Made by a program: the position numbers and the translations under genes. Below are positions 32,262 through 41,400 of a DNA stretch of 64,000 nucleotides, one piece after another. This DNA comes from Williamsia sp. CHRR-6 (lineage in GTDB: Bacteria > Actinomycetota > Actinomycetes > Mycobacteriales > Mycobacteriaceae): the NCBI RefSeq assembly GCF_018474015.1, contig NZ_JAHCSG010000006.1, forward strand, positions 1-64,000. Reading direction: 5' to 3'. The notes beneath the pieces are model-generated. The model had not been told where the DNA came from, ran no database searches, and saw only the letters and a program-made list of their open reading frames with translations. The number at the start of each line of letters is the position of its first letter. Position 1 is the stretch's first letter.

Positions 32262-34052
32262 CTACTTCTTGTCGGCGTAAAGATGATCCATCGCCGCGGT
32301 CTGCTTCTGCAGGATGATGTTGCGCTTCAACTTCATGGTCGGTGTCAGTTCGCCCGACTCGACGGTGAAATCGCTCGCGAGCACCACATACTTCTTGATC
32401 GCCTCGGCGTGCGACACCTTGGAGTTCGCGACCTCGACGGCCTTGTCGATCTCTGCGCGTAGCGCCGGGTGGTCGACGAGGTCGCTGACCGGCGTGCCGG
32501 CGGGTAGTTCGTTGCGCTGCAGCCAGTCCGGTAGTGCCTCGGGATCGAGGGTGATCATGGCGGCGATGAAGGGCTTGGCGTCTCCGACGACCATGCACTG
32601 GCTGACCAGTGGGTTCGCGCGCACGTTGTCTTCCATCTGTGCCGGAGCGACGTTCTTGCCGCCGGCGGTCACGATCAATTCCTTCTTGCGTCCGGTGATC
32701 GAGAGGTACCCGTCGTCCAGGGCGCCCACGTCACCGGTGTGGAACCATCCGTCGACGATCGCCTCTGCGGTGGCGGTGGGGTTGTTCCAGTAGCCGTCGA
32801 ACACCATCGGGCCACGCAGCAGAACCTCGCCGTCGGAGGCGATCCGAACCGAGGCACCGGCCACCGGCCGCCCCACGGTGCCCACCCGCTGCTCGCCGGG
32901 CCGGTTCACCGTCACCGCTGCGGCGGTCTCGCTCAGCCCGTAGCCCTCGTAGACGGGCAGCCCGACCCCGCGGAAGAAGTGGCCGAGACGTTCGCCCAGG
33001 GGCGCGCCGCCGGAGATGGCCTCCTCGCAGCGACCACCCAACGCGCCGCGCAGCTTTGCGTAGACCAGTACGTCGAACACCTTGTGCATGATGCTCAACA
33101 GCAACCCGGGCTTGCCGCTGTCCTGCGCGCGGCTGTACTCGATGGCGGTCGCCTCGGCCCGGTCGAAGATCGCGCCCTTACCTGCGCTGTGTGCCTTCTG
33201 CTTCGCGCCGTTGAAGACCTTCTCGAAGACGCGGGGTACGGCCAGGATGTAATGCGGTCTGAACTCGTCCAGGTCGGCCAGCAGGTTGGTGATGCTCGCG
33301 GTGTGACCGAGCGTGACCCCGCTCTCCACGGCGCCGACGGCGATCACCCGCGCGAACACATGCGCCAGGGGGAGGAACAGCAGGGTGGAGCGCCCGGGGT
33401 ACATGATGTCGCCCAGGGTCTCCTTGACGCCCTCGCACTCGGACAGGAAGTTCCGGTGGGTCAGCGCAACGCCTTTGGGGTTGCCGGTGGTCCCCGAGGT
33501 GTAGATCAAGGTCGCCATGTCGTCTGCGGTCTGCCCGGCCCGACGCCGATCGAGCTCTGCGGCCTGCACCGACTCGCCGCGCGCGATGAGTGTGTCGACG
33601 GCACCGGCATCCATGACGAAGGTCTCGCGCACCTCACATGCGGCGGCCACGTCGGCGTGGAGGTCGGCGTGCTCGGTGCTGTCGACGACGAGCAAGGTTG
33701 CTCCCGAGTCGGACAGGATGTACTTGACCTGATCGGGTGCGGAGGTCTCGTAGATCGCCACGGTGGCGCCGCCCGCGCGCCAGATGGCGTAGTCGAGCAA
33801 CGTCCACTCGTAACGAGTGGGAGACAGGATGGCGACCCGGTCGCCCACCTGCACCCCGGCTGCGATCAGACCGCGGGCCACCGCATCGACCTGGTCGATG
33901 AACTCCCCGGCCGTCACGGTGGTCCAGGCGGCACCGGTGCGGCGTTTGAACAACGGCATCGAGGGGCTCTCGGCGGCATAGCGCCGCGGGGTGTCGACCA
34001 ACGACGCGTTCTCGGCGACGGTGAACGTTGCGGGCGTGGACGCTTCGAGCAC
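32262..34052 (-). CDS. Long-chain fatty-acid-CoA ligase (FadD15-like)
   Basis: A 596-residue adenylate-forming enzyme. The AMP-binding P-loop is LIYTSGTTGNPKGVALTHRN; YGLSETAAAVTVNRPG and GWFHTGDVGALDDGYLSITGR-K are the further adenylation motifs; the C-terminal KKYVVL/LTPTMKLKR region holds the catalytic Lys. The layout is that of the FadD15/long-chain ACSL group. GGAGGTCCC lies right before GTG 34052. It activates fatty acids for degradation or lipid synthesis. Confidence 0.92.
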   Translation of the reverse strand: MLEASTPATFTVAENASLVDTPRRYAAESPSMPLFKRRTGAAWTTVTAGEFIDQVDAVARGLIAAGVQVGDRVAILSPTRYEWTLLDYAIWRAGGATVAIYETSAPDQVKYILSDSGATLLVVDSTEHADLHADVAAACEVRETFVMDAGAVDTLIARGESVQAAELDRRRAGQTADDMATLIYTSGTTGNPKGVALTHRNFLSECEGVKETLGDIMYPGRSTLLFLPLAHVFARVIAVGAVESGVTLGHTASITNLLADLDEFRPHYILAVPRVFEKVFNGAKQKAHSAGKGAIFDRAEATAIEYSRAQDSGKPGLLLSIMHKVFDVLVYAKLRGALGGRCEEAISGGAPLGERLGHFFRGVGLPVYEGYGLSETAAAVTVNRPGEQRVGTVGRPVAGASVRIASDGEVLLRGPMVFDGYWNNPTATAEAIVDGWFHTGDVGALDDGYLSITGRKKELIVTAGGKNVAPAQMEDNVRANPLVSQCMVVGDAKPFIAAMITLDPEALPDWLQRNELPAGTPVSDLVDHPALRAEIDKAVEVANSKVSHAEAIKKYVVLASDFTVESGELTPTMKLKRNIILQKQTAAMDHLYADKK

Positions 34053-34320
34053 GGGACCTCCATGGTCTGATGCCGTCCCGTTCGGGGGCGGTTTCGGGCC
34101 GAACGCCTGACGGCGCCTGTGAGGTAGGTTACCGCCTCGCCGACCGCTCGAGTCAGTCCGCCATGTCGGGATCGGCGGGTCGGGTCAGACCCATCGCGCA
34201 GTCGGGGATGCCGGTTTAGGCTGGGTTCAGACGGCCGTCCGGGGCATACGGTGGTTGTCGTGCCCAACCGCACGATTGATCGGATACGATTCGCTCGCTC
34301 AATCGAAGGAAGGACGTCGC

Positions 34321-35742
34321 GTGCTCAAGCGGCTCACCCTCTGCTCTGCTGTCACGTTCCTGGTGGGCGCGCTCTGCGGTCCAGGACTCGCGGCTGCCGA
34401 CACCCAGACCGAGATCAACGACAAGGTCACGCGTTCGCTGGTGTTCATCCAGATGAACTACTCGGGACACGTGTTCATCCCCGCGTCGGTCAATGCCGCG
34501 AACCGAGACGGGCGCAGCGACGAGGTCACGGTCTCGGTCACCTGCACCGGCTTCGTGGTCGACAACAACGGCGCGATCGCCACCGCCGGACACTGCGTGG
34601 ACTCCGGCGGCGACGACGTGAAGGAAGCCCTGCGCGAAGAGTTCATCTCGGAACAGGTCAAGAAGGGCAACATCGCGTCCACGTCGGCTCAGCGATTCCT
34701 GGATCAGGCCAACTCCGAACGCTGGGCGGTCGACGGGGACGATCCCGGGTCGCCGATCGCGCGCGAGGTGCAGGTGATCCAGCCTCCGGGCGAACACCAG
34801 AAGATCAGTTCGTTCACCACCGCCCAGGTGGTCGACTTCCAGAAGGTGGGAGACGGGGACAACGCGCTGCTGCGCCTGAACAACTTCAAGAACCTGCCCC
34901 CACTGCCGGTGGCCAAGTCGGCCCCCAAGTCCGGTGAGCTGCTGACCGCAGCGGGATTCCCCGGCAACGTGCGGCAGGTCGCTGATCCGTCCCGGCTACC
35001 GGCGCCCAGCTTCAAGTCCGGTGCCGCGTCGAGTCAACAGATCGCCGAGGGCGGTCAGCCCCGGACCGAGGTGAACATCGCGCTCTCGGGCGGCATGAGC
35101 GGCGGCCCCGCCGTCGACAACGACACCGGTGAGGTGGTGGGAATCAACTCCTCGGGATTCACCACCGGCACCACCTCGTTCATCACCGACGCGGCCACGC
35201 TACGAGGGTTCTTGCAGCGCAACGGAGTCCAGCTCATCTCCGCACCCTCTGAAGGTGGCAAGAGCAACACCGTCCTGTTCATCGCGCTCGGTGCCGGTGT
35301 GGCCGTCGCGGTCCTCCTGATCATCCTCGCCATCGTCTTGCTGCGCCGCCGCTCGTCGCGCAACGCCGTGCCCGCAGGCGGGTGGGGTCAAGGCGGTCCC
35401 GGGGGCCCGACGTTCGGCGGGCCGTCGGCGATCGGAACGGGCGGCCCGACGTCGTACGGCCAGAACCCCTCGCAGGCGCCGTCATTCCCAGGTCCCGGCG
35501 GATTCACGGGATCTCCATCACCTGCGCCCGTGCGACCGTCGCCGCCGCCCGCGCCGCCTGCACCGCAGTATCGGCCCACGCAGTACCCGCCGGCCGGTCC
35601 GCAGTACCCAGGGTCGCCGAGTCCGGGGAACCCGTATCCGGGTGGCGGTTATCCGGGCGGTCAGAACCCCGGCGGTCAGAGTCCTGGCGCCGGGCCGTAT
35701 CCCGGTGGGCCTGCGCCCGGTGGCGGTTACCCGCCGCGCTGA
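34321..35742 (+). CDS. Membrane-anchored trypsin-like serine protease with Pro/Gly-rich tail
   Basis: A 473-residue exported protein. A signal peptide (1-26, ending LAAADT) is followed by a trypsin-like domain with H91 (ATAGHC), a candidate D180 (GDGDNALLRL) and S260 (SGGMSGGPAV). A single transmembrane helix lies at 318-341 (FIALGAGVAVAVLLIILAIVLL) with a basic LRRRSSRN stop. The last ~130 residues are an almost pure Pro/Gly/Gln/Tyr tail. The protease would face outside and the tail the cytoplasm. GTG 34321 follows AAGGAAGG. Substrate unknown. The gene stands alone between the acyl-CoA ligase and deaD. Confidence 0.82.
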   Translation: MLKRLTLCSAVTFLVGALCGPGLAAADTQTEINDKVTRSLVFIQMNYSGHVFIPASVNAANRDGRSDEVTVSVTCTGFVVDNNGAIATAGHCVDSGGDDVKEALREEFISEQVKKGNIASTSAQRFLDQANSERWAVDGDDPGSPIAREVQVIQPPGEHQKISSFTTAQVVDFQKVGDGDNALLRLNNFKNLPPLPVAKSAPKSGELLTAAGFPGNVRQVADPSRLPAPSFKSGAASSQQIAEGGQPRTEVNIALSGGMSGGPAVDNDTGEVVGINSSGFTTGTTSFITDAATLRGFLQRNGVQLISAPSEGGKSNTVLFIALGAGVAVAVLLIILAIVLLRRRSSRNAVPAGGWGQGGPGGPTFGGPSAIGTGGPTSYGQNPSQAPSFPGPGGFTGSPSPAPVRPSPPPAPPAPQYRPTQYPPAGPQYPGSPSPGNPYPGGGYPGGQNPGGQSPGAGPYPGGPAPGGGYPPR

Positions 35743-35900
35743 TCGGAATCGCGCACGGTGTGTCCCACGGCACCAGGGCCGCGCGGGAATGTGGTCGCGA
35801 CGCGTTCGGCGGATAGAGTTCGGGTTCAGCACACCTCGCGCCGCCCAAGCAGCGCGAGCTCATCCATCGGCGCGGGAGCCGAGAAAACGTCGGAGTAGCA

Positions 35901-37628
35901 GTGGACGGCAACGGGCACGAGACCGAATCGGTGGCCTTCGCAGATCTCGACATCGAGCCCCGCGTCCTGCGGGCGTTGACCGATGTGGGGTACGAAACCC
36001 CGTCGCCGATCCAGGCCGAGACCATCCCGCCGCTGATGAACGGTCGTGACGTGGTCGGTCTGGCTCAAACCGGCACCGGTAAGACCGCCGCGTTCGCCAT
36101 CCCGATCCTGTCGAAGATCGCCGGCGGCGGACGCAAGCCGCGTGCGCTGGTGCTCGCTCCTACCCGCGAACTCGCGCTGCAGGTCGCAGAGGCGTTCGGG
36201 AAGTACGCCGCGCATCTGCCCGACATCAAGGTGCTCCCGATCTACGGCGGCCAGAGCTATGGGGTGCAGCTGTCCGGCCTGCGGCGCGGCGCGCAGATCG
36301 TGGTCGGCACCCCTGGGCGCGTCATCGACCACCTCGACAAGGGCACCCTCGACATCTCCGAACTCGACTTCCTCGTCCTCGACGAGGCCGACGAGATGTT
36401 GACGATGGGGTTCGCCGAGGATGTCGAGCGCATCCTGTCCGAGACCCCCGACAGCAAGCAGGTCGCACTGTTCTCGGCCACGATGCCCAAGGCGATCGGC
36501 AGGTTGGCGCAGAAGTACCTCAAGAGCCCGGTCGAGATCACCGTCAAGGCCAAGACTCAGACCGCACAGAACATCACGCAGCGTTACCTGCAGGTCTCCC
36601 ACCAGCGAAAGCTCGACGCGCTGACGCGGGTCCTCGAGGTCGAACAGTTCGACGCCATGATCATCTTCGTCCGCACCAAGTCGGCGACCGAGGAGTTGGC
36701 CGAGAAGCTGCGTTCCCGCGGCTTTTCGGCGGTGGCGATCAACGGCGACATCGTGCAGGCGCAGCGGGAGCGGACCATCGCCTCGCTGCGCAACGGAACC
36801 CTCGACATCCTGGTCGCCACCGATGTCGCAGCGCGTGGTCTAGACGTCGAACGCATCTCTCACGTCGTCAACTACGACATCCCGCACGACACCGAGTCCT
36901 ACGTCCACCGGATCGGCCGTACCGGTCGCGCGGGGAGGTCGGGCAACGCGCTGCTGTTCGTCTCACCACGCGAGCGTCATCTGTTGCGCTCGATCGAGAA
37001 GGCCACCCGTCAACCGCTGACCGAGATCGGGTTGCCCAGTGTCGACGACGTCAACGCTCAGCGCGTCGCCAAGTTCGGCGAGTCGATCACCGAGAACCTG
37101 CAGTCCGAGCACCTCGACATGTTCCGCCGGTTGGTCGAGAACTACGCGCGCGACAACGACGTGACCCTGGCCGACATCGCGGCGGCGTTGGCACTCGAGA
37201 CCCGCGACGGCGGCTTCCTGTTGACCCCCGATCCGCCGGCGGGTGCGCGTTCGAGCGGCGACGATCGTCCGCCGCGCCGCCGGCGCGAGGGCGGCCCCAG
37301 CTTCGCCACCTATCGGATCGCGGTGGGCAAGAAGCATCGGGTCACCCCGGGTGCCATCGTCGGAGCCATCGCCAACGAGGGTGGTCTGACCCGTGGCGAC
37401 TTCGGGCACATCAGCATTCGTGAGGACTACAGCCTTGTGGAGCTGCCCGACGACCTCGGGCGTGAAACGCTTTCGGCGTTGCGTCGGACCCGCATCTCCA
37501 ATGTGCCCATCAACATCGGTGTCGATCAGGGTCCACCCCGTCAGCGCGGGTCGGCTCGTTCCGGTGGGCGTGGCGGTGATTTCGGTGGACGCCGGTCGCC
37601 CCGGGTCGCCGGCCGCGGTCGGTCCTGA
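35901..37628 (+). CDS. deaD: DEAD-box RNA helicase (DeaD/CsdA-like)
   Basis: A 575-residue ATP-dependent RNA helicase. It has the Q-motif (TPSPIQAETIPPLM), Walker A AQTGTGKT with K61, DEAD at 161-164, SAT (LFSATMP), and ARGLDVERISHVVNYD plus HRIGRTGRAG. A DbpA-type RNA-binding domain (TYRIAVGKKHRVTPGAIVG) follows at ~465-545. The tail is a short Arg/Gly-rich stretch. Such helicases act in ribosome assembly and cold adaptation. GTG 35901 has GGAG nearby; the 158-bp upstream region is long enough for a cold-responsive leader, not demonstrable here. Confidence 0.94.
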   Translation: MDGNGHETESVAFADLDIEPRVLRALTDVGYETPSPIQAETIPPLMNGRDVVGLAQTGTGKTAAFAIPILSKIAGGGRKPRALVLAPTRELALQVAEAFGKYAAHLPDIKVLPIYGGQSYGVQLSGLRRGAQIVVGTPGRVIDHLDKGTLDISELDFLVLDEADEMLTMGFAEDVERILSETPDSKQVALFSATMPKAIGRLAQKYLKSPVEITVKAKTQTAQNITQRYLQVSHQRKLDALTRVLEVEQFDAMIIFVRTKSATEELAEKLRSRGFSAVAINGDIVQAQRERTIASLRNGTLDILVATDVAARGLDVERISHVVNYDIPHDTESYVHRIGRTGRAGRSGNALLFVSPRERHLLRSIEKATRQPLTEIGLPSVDDVNAQRVAKFGESITENLQSEHLDMFRRLVENYARDNDVTLADIAAALALETRDGGFLLTPDPPAGARSSGDDRPPRRRREGGPSFATYRIAVGKKHRVTPGAIVGAIANEGGLTRGDFGHISIREDYSLVELPDDLGRETLSALRRTRISNVPINIGVDQGPPRQRGSARSGGRGGDFGGRRSPRVAGRGRS

Positions 37629-37833
37629 TCTTCGCTGGTCCCTGCGTCACCTTCGACCGAGATCTGTCGCCTGTGCGCCGCGACGACCCTCCGATGTGAA
37701 ACTTTCCCGTAACATTGCGTCGGTTTCCGGCGATGTTCGTCACAGGTGCGTTCGCCTGGTCTCCGTCGGGGGCGGGTGAACGCCCGCTTTCGGACCCATT
37801 CGAAGAACTGTCCTCCGGGCACCCTCGGAGGCG

Positions 37834-38190
37834 ATGCTACGAGGATCGGTGACATCCCCAGTGTCAGTGGTGGATCGAATCTCGGCGACGGAAGCCGCCG
37901 AGCACACACAGCAGGGCCACGCGATCGTGGTCGACGCCCGCCCACAGGTGGCCAGGCACCAGGGCAGCCTGCCCGGTGCGGTGGTCGTCGAGCCCGACAA
38001 CCTCAGTGCCGCACTGGCCCCGAATTCTCCGCGCCGCATGGTCGGCAGCCTCGACACCGAGATCGCGGTGGTCTCGGTCCAGGCGCGCGCCCGGATGGTG
38101 GCCGAACAGATCGCGTCGTTGGGCTACACCAACGTCCGATACGTCGACGGTGGCTTCCCCGCCTTCCGTACCGCCCTCGGGGCGCACTGA
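37834..38190 (+). CDS. Rhodanese-fold protein lacking the catalytic cysteine
   Basis: A 118-residue single rhodanese-like domain: ISATEAAEHTQQGHAIVVDA, then QGSLPGAVVVEP and GYTNVRYVDGGFPAF are typical. Where active rhodaneses have a Cys-containing loop, this one reads IAVVSVQARARM: Ser/Gln and no Cys. Sulfurtransferase activity is therefore unlikely, and a binding or regulatory role is inferred. It stands alone, 205 bp after deaD. The start is uncertain by a few codons. Confidence 0.72.
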   Translation: MLRGSVTSPVSVVDRISATEAAEHTQQGHAIVVDARPQVARHQGSLPGAVVVEPDNLSAALAPNSPRRMVGSLDTEIAVVSVQARARMVAEQIASLGYTNVRYVDGGFPAFRTALGAH

Positions 38191-38240
38191 CCTTCACGCA
38201 CGCAGCACCCGACTCGTCGGTGGCGCTCGACCGGCATGCC

Positions 38241-38270
38241 CGCGGGCGGCGCGGTACCGAGCCGCCCGCG
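38241..38270 (+). terminator. Candidate terminator after the rhodanese gene
   Basis: A 10-bp perfect stem (CGCGGGCGGC and its complement) surrounds a 10-base loop, 50 bases past the rhodanese stop and 150 bases before the helicase-nuclease start. No U-tract. Confidence 0.5.
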
Positions 38271-38420
38271 CGTGTGCCACGTCGAATATCGTTGTTGACG
38301 ATGAATCACGATGGTCACGGGTAGCGTTTTGCCAAGGTCACGGTCACATGTGGACCTGAGGTCGAGCTCGAGCATCGGCATGTGGCCGCGAACAGCGCTT
38401 TTGTGGGCGAAGAGGACGGG

Positions 38421-41400
38421 ATGACCGAATCGATGACCGGCGACGATCGTCGCGCGCGGGTACTGCGACTGCTGCAGTTCCTGCACGAGCTGATCCGCGC
38501 TCGGTCCACGATCGTGCGCAACGTCGACGACCACGAGGAGATCGTCTGGCTCGGCGACGAGTGGCAGATCCCGGTGCGGACCAAGGCAGTTCCCGGCGAG
38601 CGGTTCATGGAACTGCGTGCCGAGGACAAACCGGACGTGTTCTCGCTGGTCGCGCGAATGATCGACGGACTCGCCGAACGCCCCGAGTCCCTCGAGCTGG
38701 TGCTGGCCGACGGATTGCTCGGGGTGAGCGCCGGTGCCGACGGCGTCGCCGTCAACCAACACCTGCTCACCCAGGCCGTGGTCGCCGAGCACGATCACGT
38801 CGCCGGCGTCATCACCATCGCTCTCGCCGGTGACTCGGTTCCGGACCTGCAGGACAGCCACCTGCTCACCGGGCTCGACGGATTCGATCTCAACGCTTCT
38901 GCCGAGGTCGCTGACGCCGTCTCCGCCCTGCCGTCGGTCCTGGCCTCCGGGATGGACGAGGTGTTGCAGCGCTGGCGCGCCGAGGTGCCGATCGACTCGG
39001 CCGCGGTCACCCTCGAGTCCAAGCCCGCACTCATCCTGCGCAACCGTGGGTCGGGGCCGATGCTCGACTACTACGAGACGATGCTGACCGCGTTGCGCGA
39101 CCCCGAGGTGGACGTGCCCATCGGGCTTGCCCAACTCGTCGAGCCGATCGAGGCTCCCGAACGTATCGAACGGCTCGCCGCGACCGGCGCGATGTCGGCG
39201 GCCGAGCTGGTCGAGGACGCTCTTTACCCGTTGCCGTCCAACGTCGAACAGCGCGACATCCTGGCTCAGCTGGGCCTCGACAGCGGCGTGGTCGTGGAAG
39301 GCCCGCCCGGGACCGGCAAGACCCACACCATCGCCAACCTGATGTCGGCGCTGCTGGCCAAGGGTCAACGTGTGTTGGTGGTCTCGGAGAAGGCCCAGGC
39401 CCTGCAGGTGCTGCGCGACAAGCTTCCCCCGGAGCTACGCGAGTTGGCCGTCGCCATCACCGACGTCACCAAGGACGGGTCGGCGTCGTTGATCGAGAGC
39501 GTGGAGGCTATCGCCGCTCGCAAGGGCACCTTCCAGCCGCGGGTGGTCACATCCGAGATCAAGAACCTGCGGTCCAAGCGTGATCAGGCTCGTGCCAAGC
39601 GGGAACAGATCCTGCGTGAGATCTGGCAGTTGCGGGAATCCGAGACCGAGAAGCATGAATGGGTGGCGGCCGGGTACAGCGGGACCGCTGCGGCCATCGT
39701 GCGTTCATGCCAGGCCGTGGCCGACCGGTACGACTGGCTGCCCGGCCCCCTTGAGTCGCCGCTGCCGCCGTTGGACACCGACGATATGGACCGGCTGCTG
39801 CAGCTGTTGCGCACCCGCGACGACACCTGGGCAGCCCGGCTGGGTCAGCGGTTGCCCGATCTCGACGCGATCCTTCCCGATTCGGTCACCATCGACGCGA
39901 TCTGCGCCCGCATCCGGGAGCAACCGGTCGAGAAGATGACCGGTAGCGGCTCGCTGCTGGCCATCCTCGCCGACGTCGACAGCGCCCGGCTGCTCACCAT
40001 CAAGTCGACCTGTGAACAGTTGCGGGCCGCGGTGACCGAGGTCCGCAGCTTCCCCGACCACCTGCAGGAGATGGCTGGTCGGCTGCTCTCCGGTGAGGCC
40101 GCCTACCTGTGGAACCGAGTCACCCAGATCTCGGCCGTCGTCGACGAGGCCACGCGGCGCGATCGTGAGATCGGCACCCATGACGTGGTGGTCGACGGCG
40201 TTCCCGCGGCGGGGGCCGCCTCGGTGTTCGACGACGCTGCCCAGTTCCTGCGCTCAGGCGGGTCGTGGAAGTCGAGGTTCCGCAAGTCGCCGCAGCAGCG
40301 TGCGGTCGAAGCGCTCGGCCTGTCGGTCACCGTCGACGGTCGGGCGCCGGGTGGCGATGCGACCGCCATGCAGTTGGTGGCCGATCACCTCGCGGTACTT
40401 CAGGCTGTCGGCACAGTGCAGTCGATCCTGGCCGACGTGGGTGTCCCGGTCGATGACACGGGGTCGCGCTCGGCTCAACTCGGTCAGCTGGTGTTGTTGG
40501 ACGCTCGTCTGGGCTGGGTGTCAGAGCTTCTCGTGGGGCGCGACTCGTTGGTCCGCACGCTCGAATCCATCAGCCCCGGCGGCCCGCGGCCCAAGAGCAT
40601 CGACGAGGTGGCCCACGTCGCCGAGCAGACCGCGGCCATCGCGGCCACCAATGATGCGGTGCTGGCACGCAGGGAGCTCGACGAGTGCGCTCGTGTGCTG
40701 TCGGCCGAGGTCGATCAGGGGCCCTCGGCCGAGGGTGACGCACTGCTCGCCGCCATCGCGGCTGCTGATGCCGACGCCATCCGTGAGGCTCGTCGAGCGT
40801 GGAACACCGCCCGCGCGCAACGCGATCAGCAGGGTGCTCTCGACCTCCTCGAGTTGCGTCTGCGGCAGAAAGCACCGCAGCTGCACAAGCTGTTGCGCGC
40901 AGACGCAGCTGATCCGGTGTGGGACGTTCGGCTGCGGGAACTGACCGACGCGTGGTCGTGGCGCCGCGCCTACGACTGGGCGCGCGACCGCAGCGACCCC
41001 GGTCGCGAGGCTCGGCTGGAAGCCGACCTCGACGCCGTCGAAGCCGACATCGCCCACTTCACCGCTGGCCTGGCCGCGGCCTGCGCGTGGCGCGAGTGCC
41101 TGGAGCAGATGACGGTGGCCCAGGTGCAGGCACTGCAGTCCTACCGCGACCACATCACCAACCTGGGCAAGGGTTCGGGCAAGCACGCGGAGCGGTTCCG
41201 CCGGGCCGCCCGGTCGGCCATGAGTCAGGCCCAGGGTGCGGTCCCGGCGTGGATCATGCCCATCTCGCAGGTGCTCTCCTCCATCGCGCCGGATCAGAAC
41301 TCGTTTGACGTAGTGATCGTCGACGAGGCCTCACAAGCCGACATCACCAGCCTGTTCCTGCTCTGGCTGGCGCCGCGCGTGATCGTGGTCGGTGACGACC

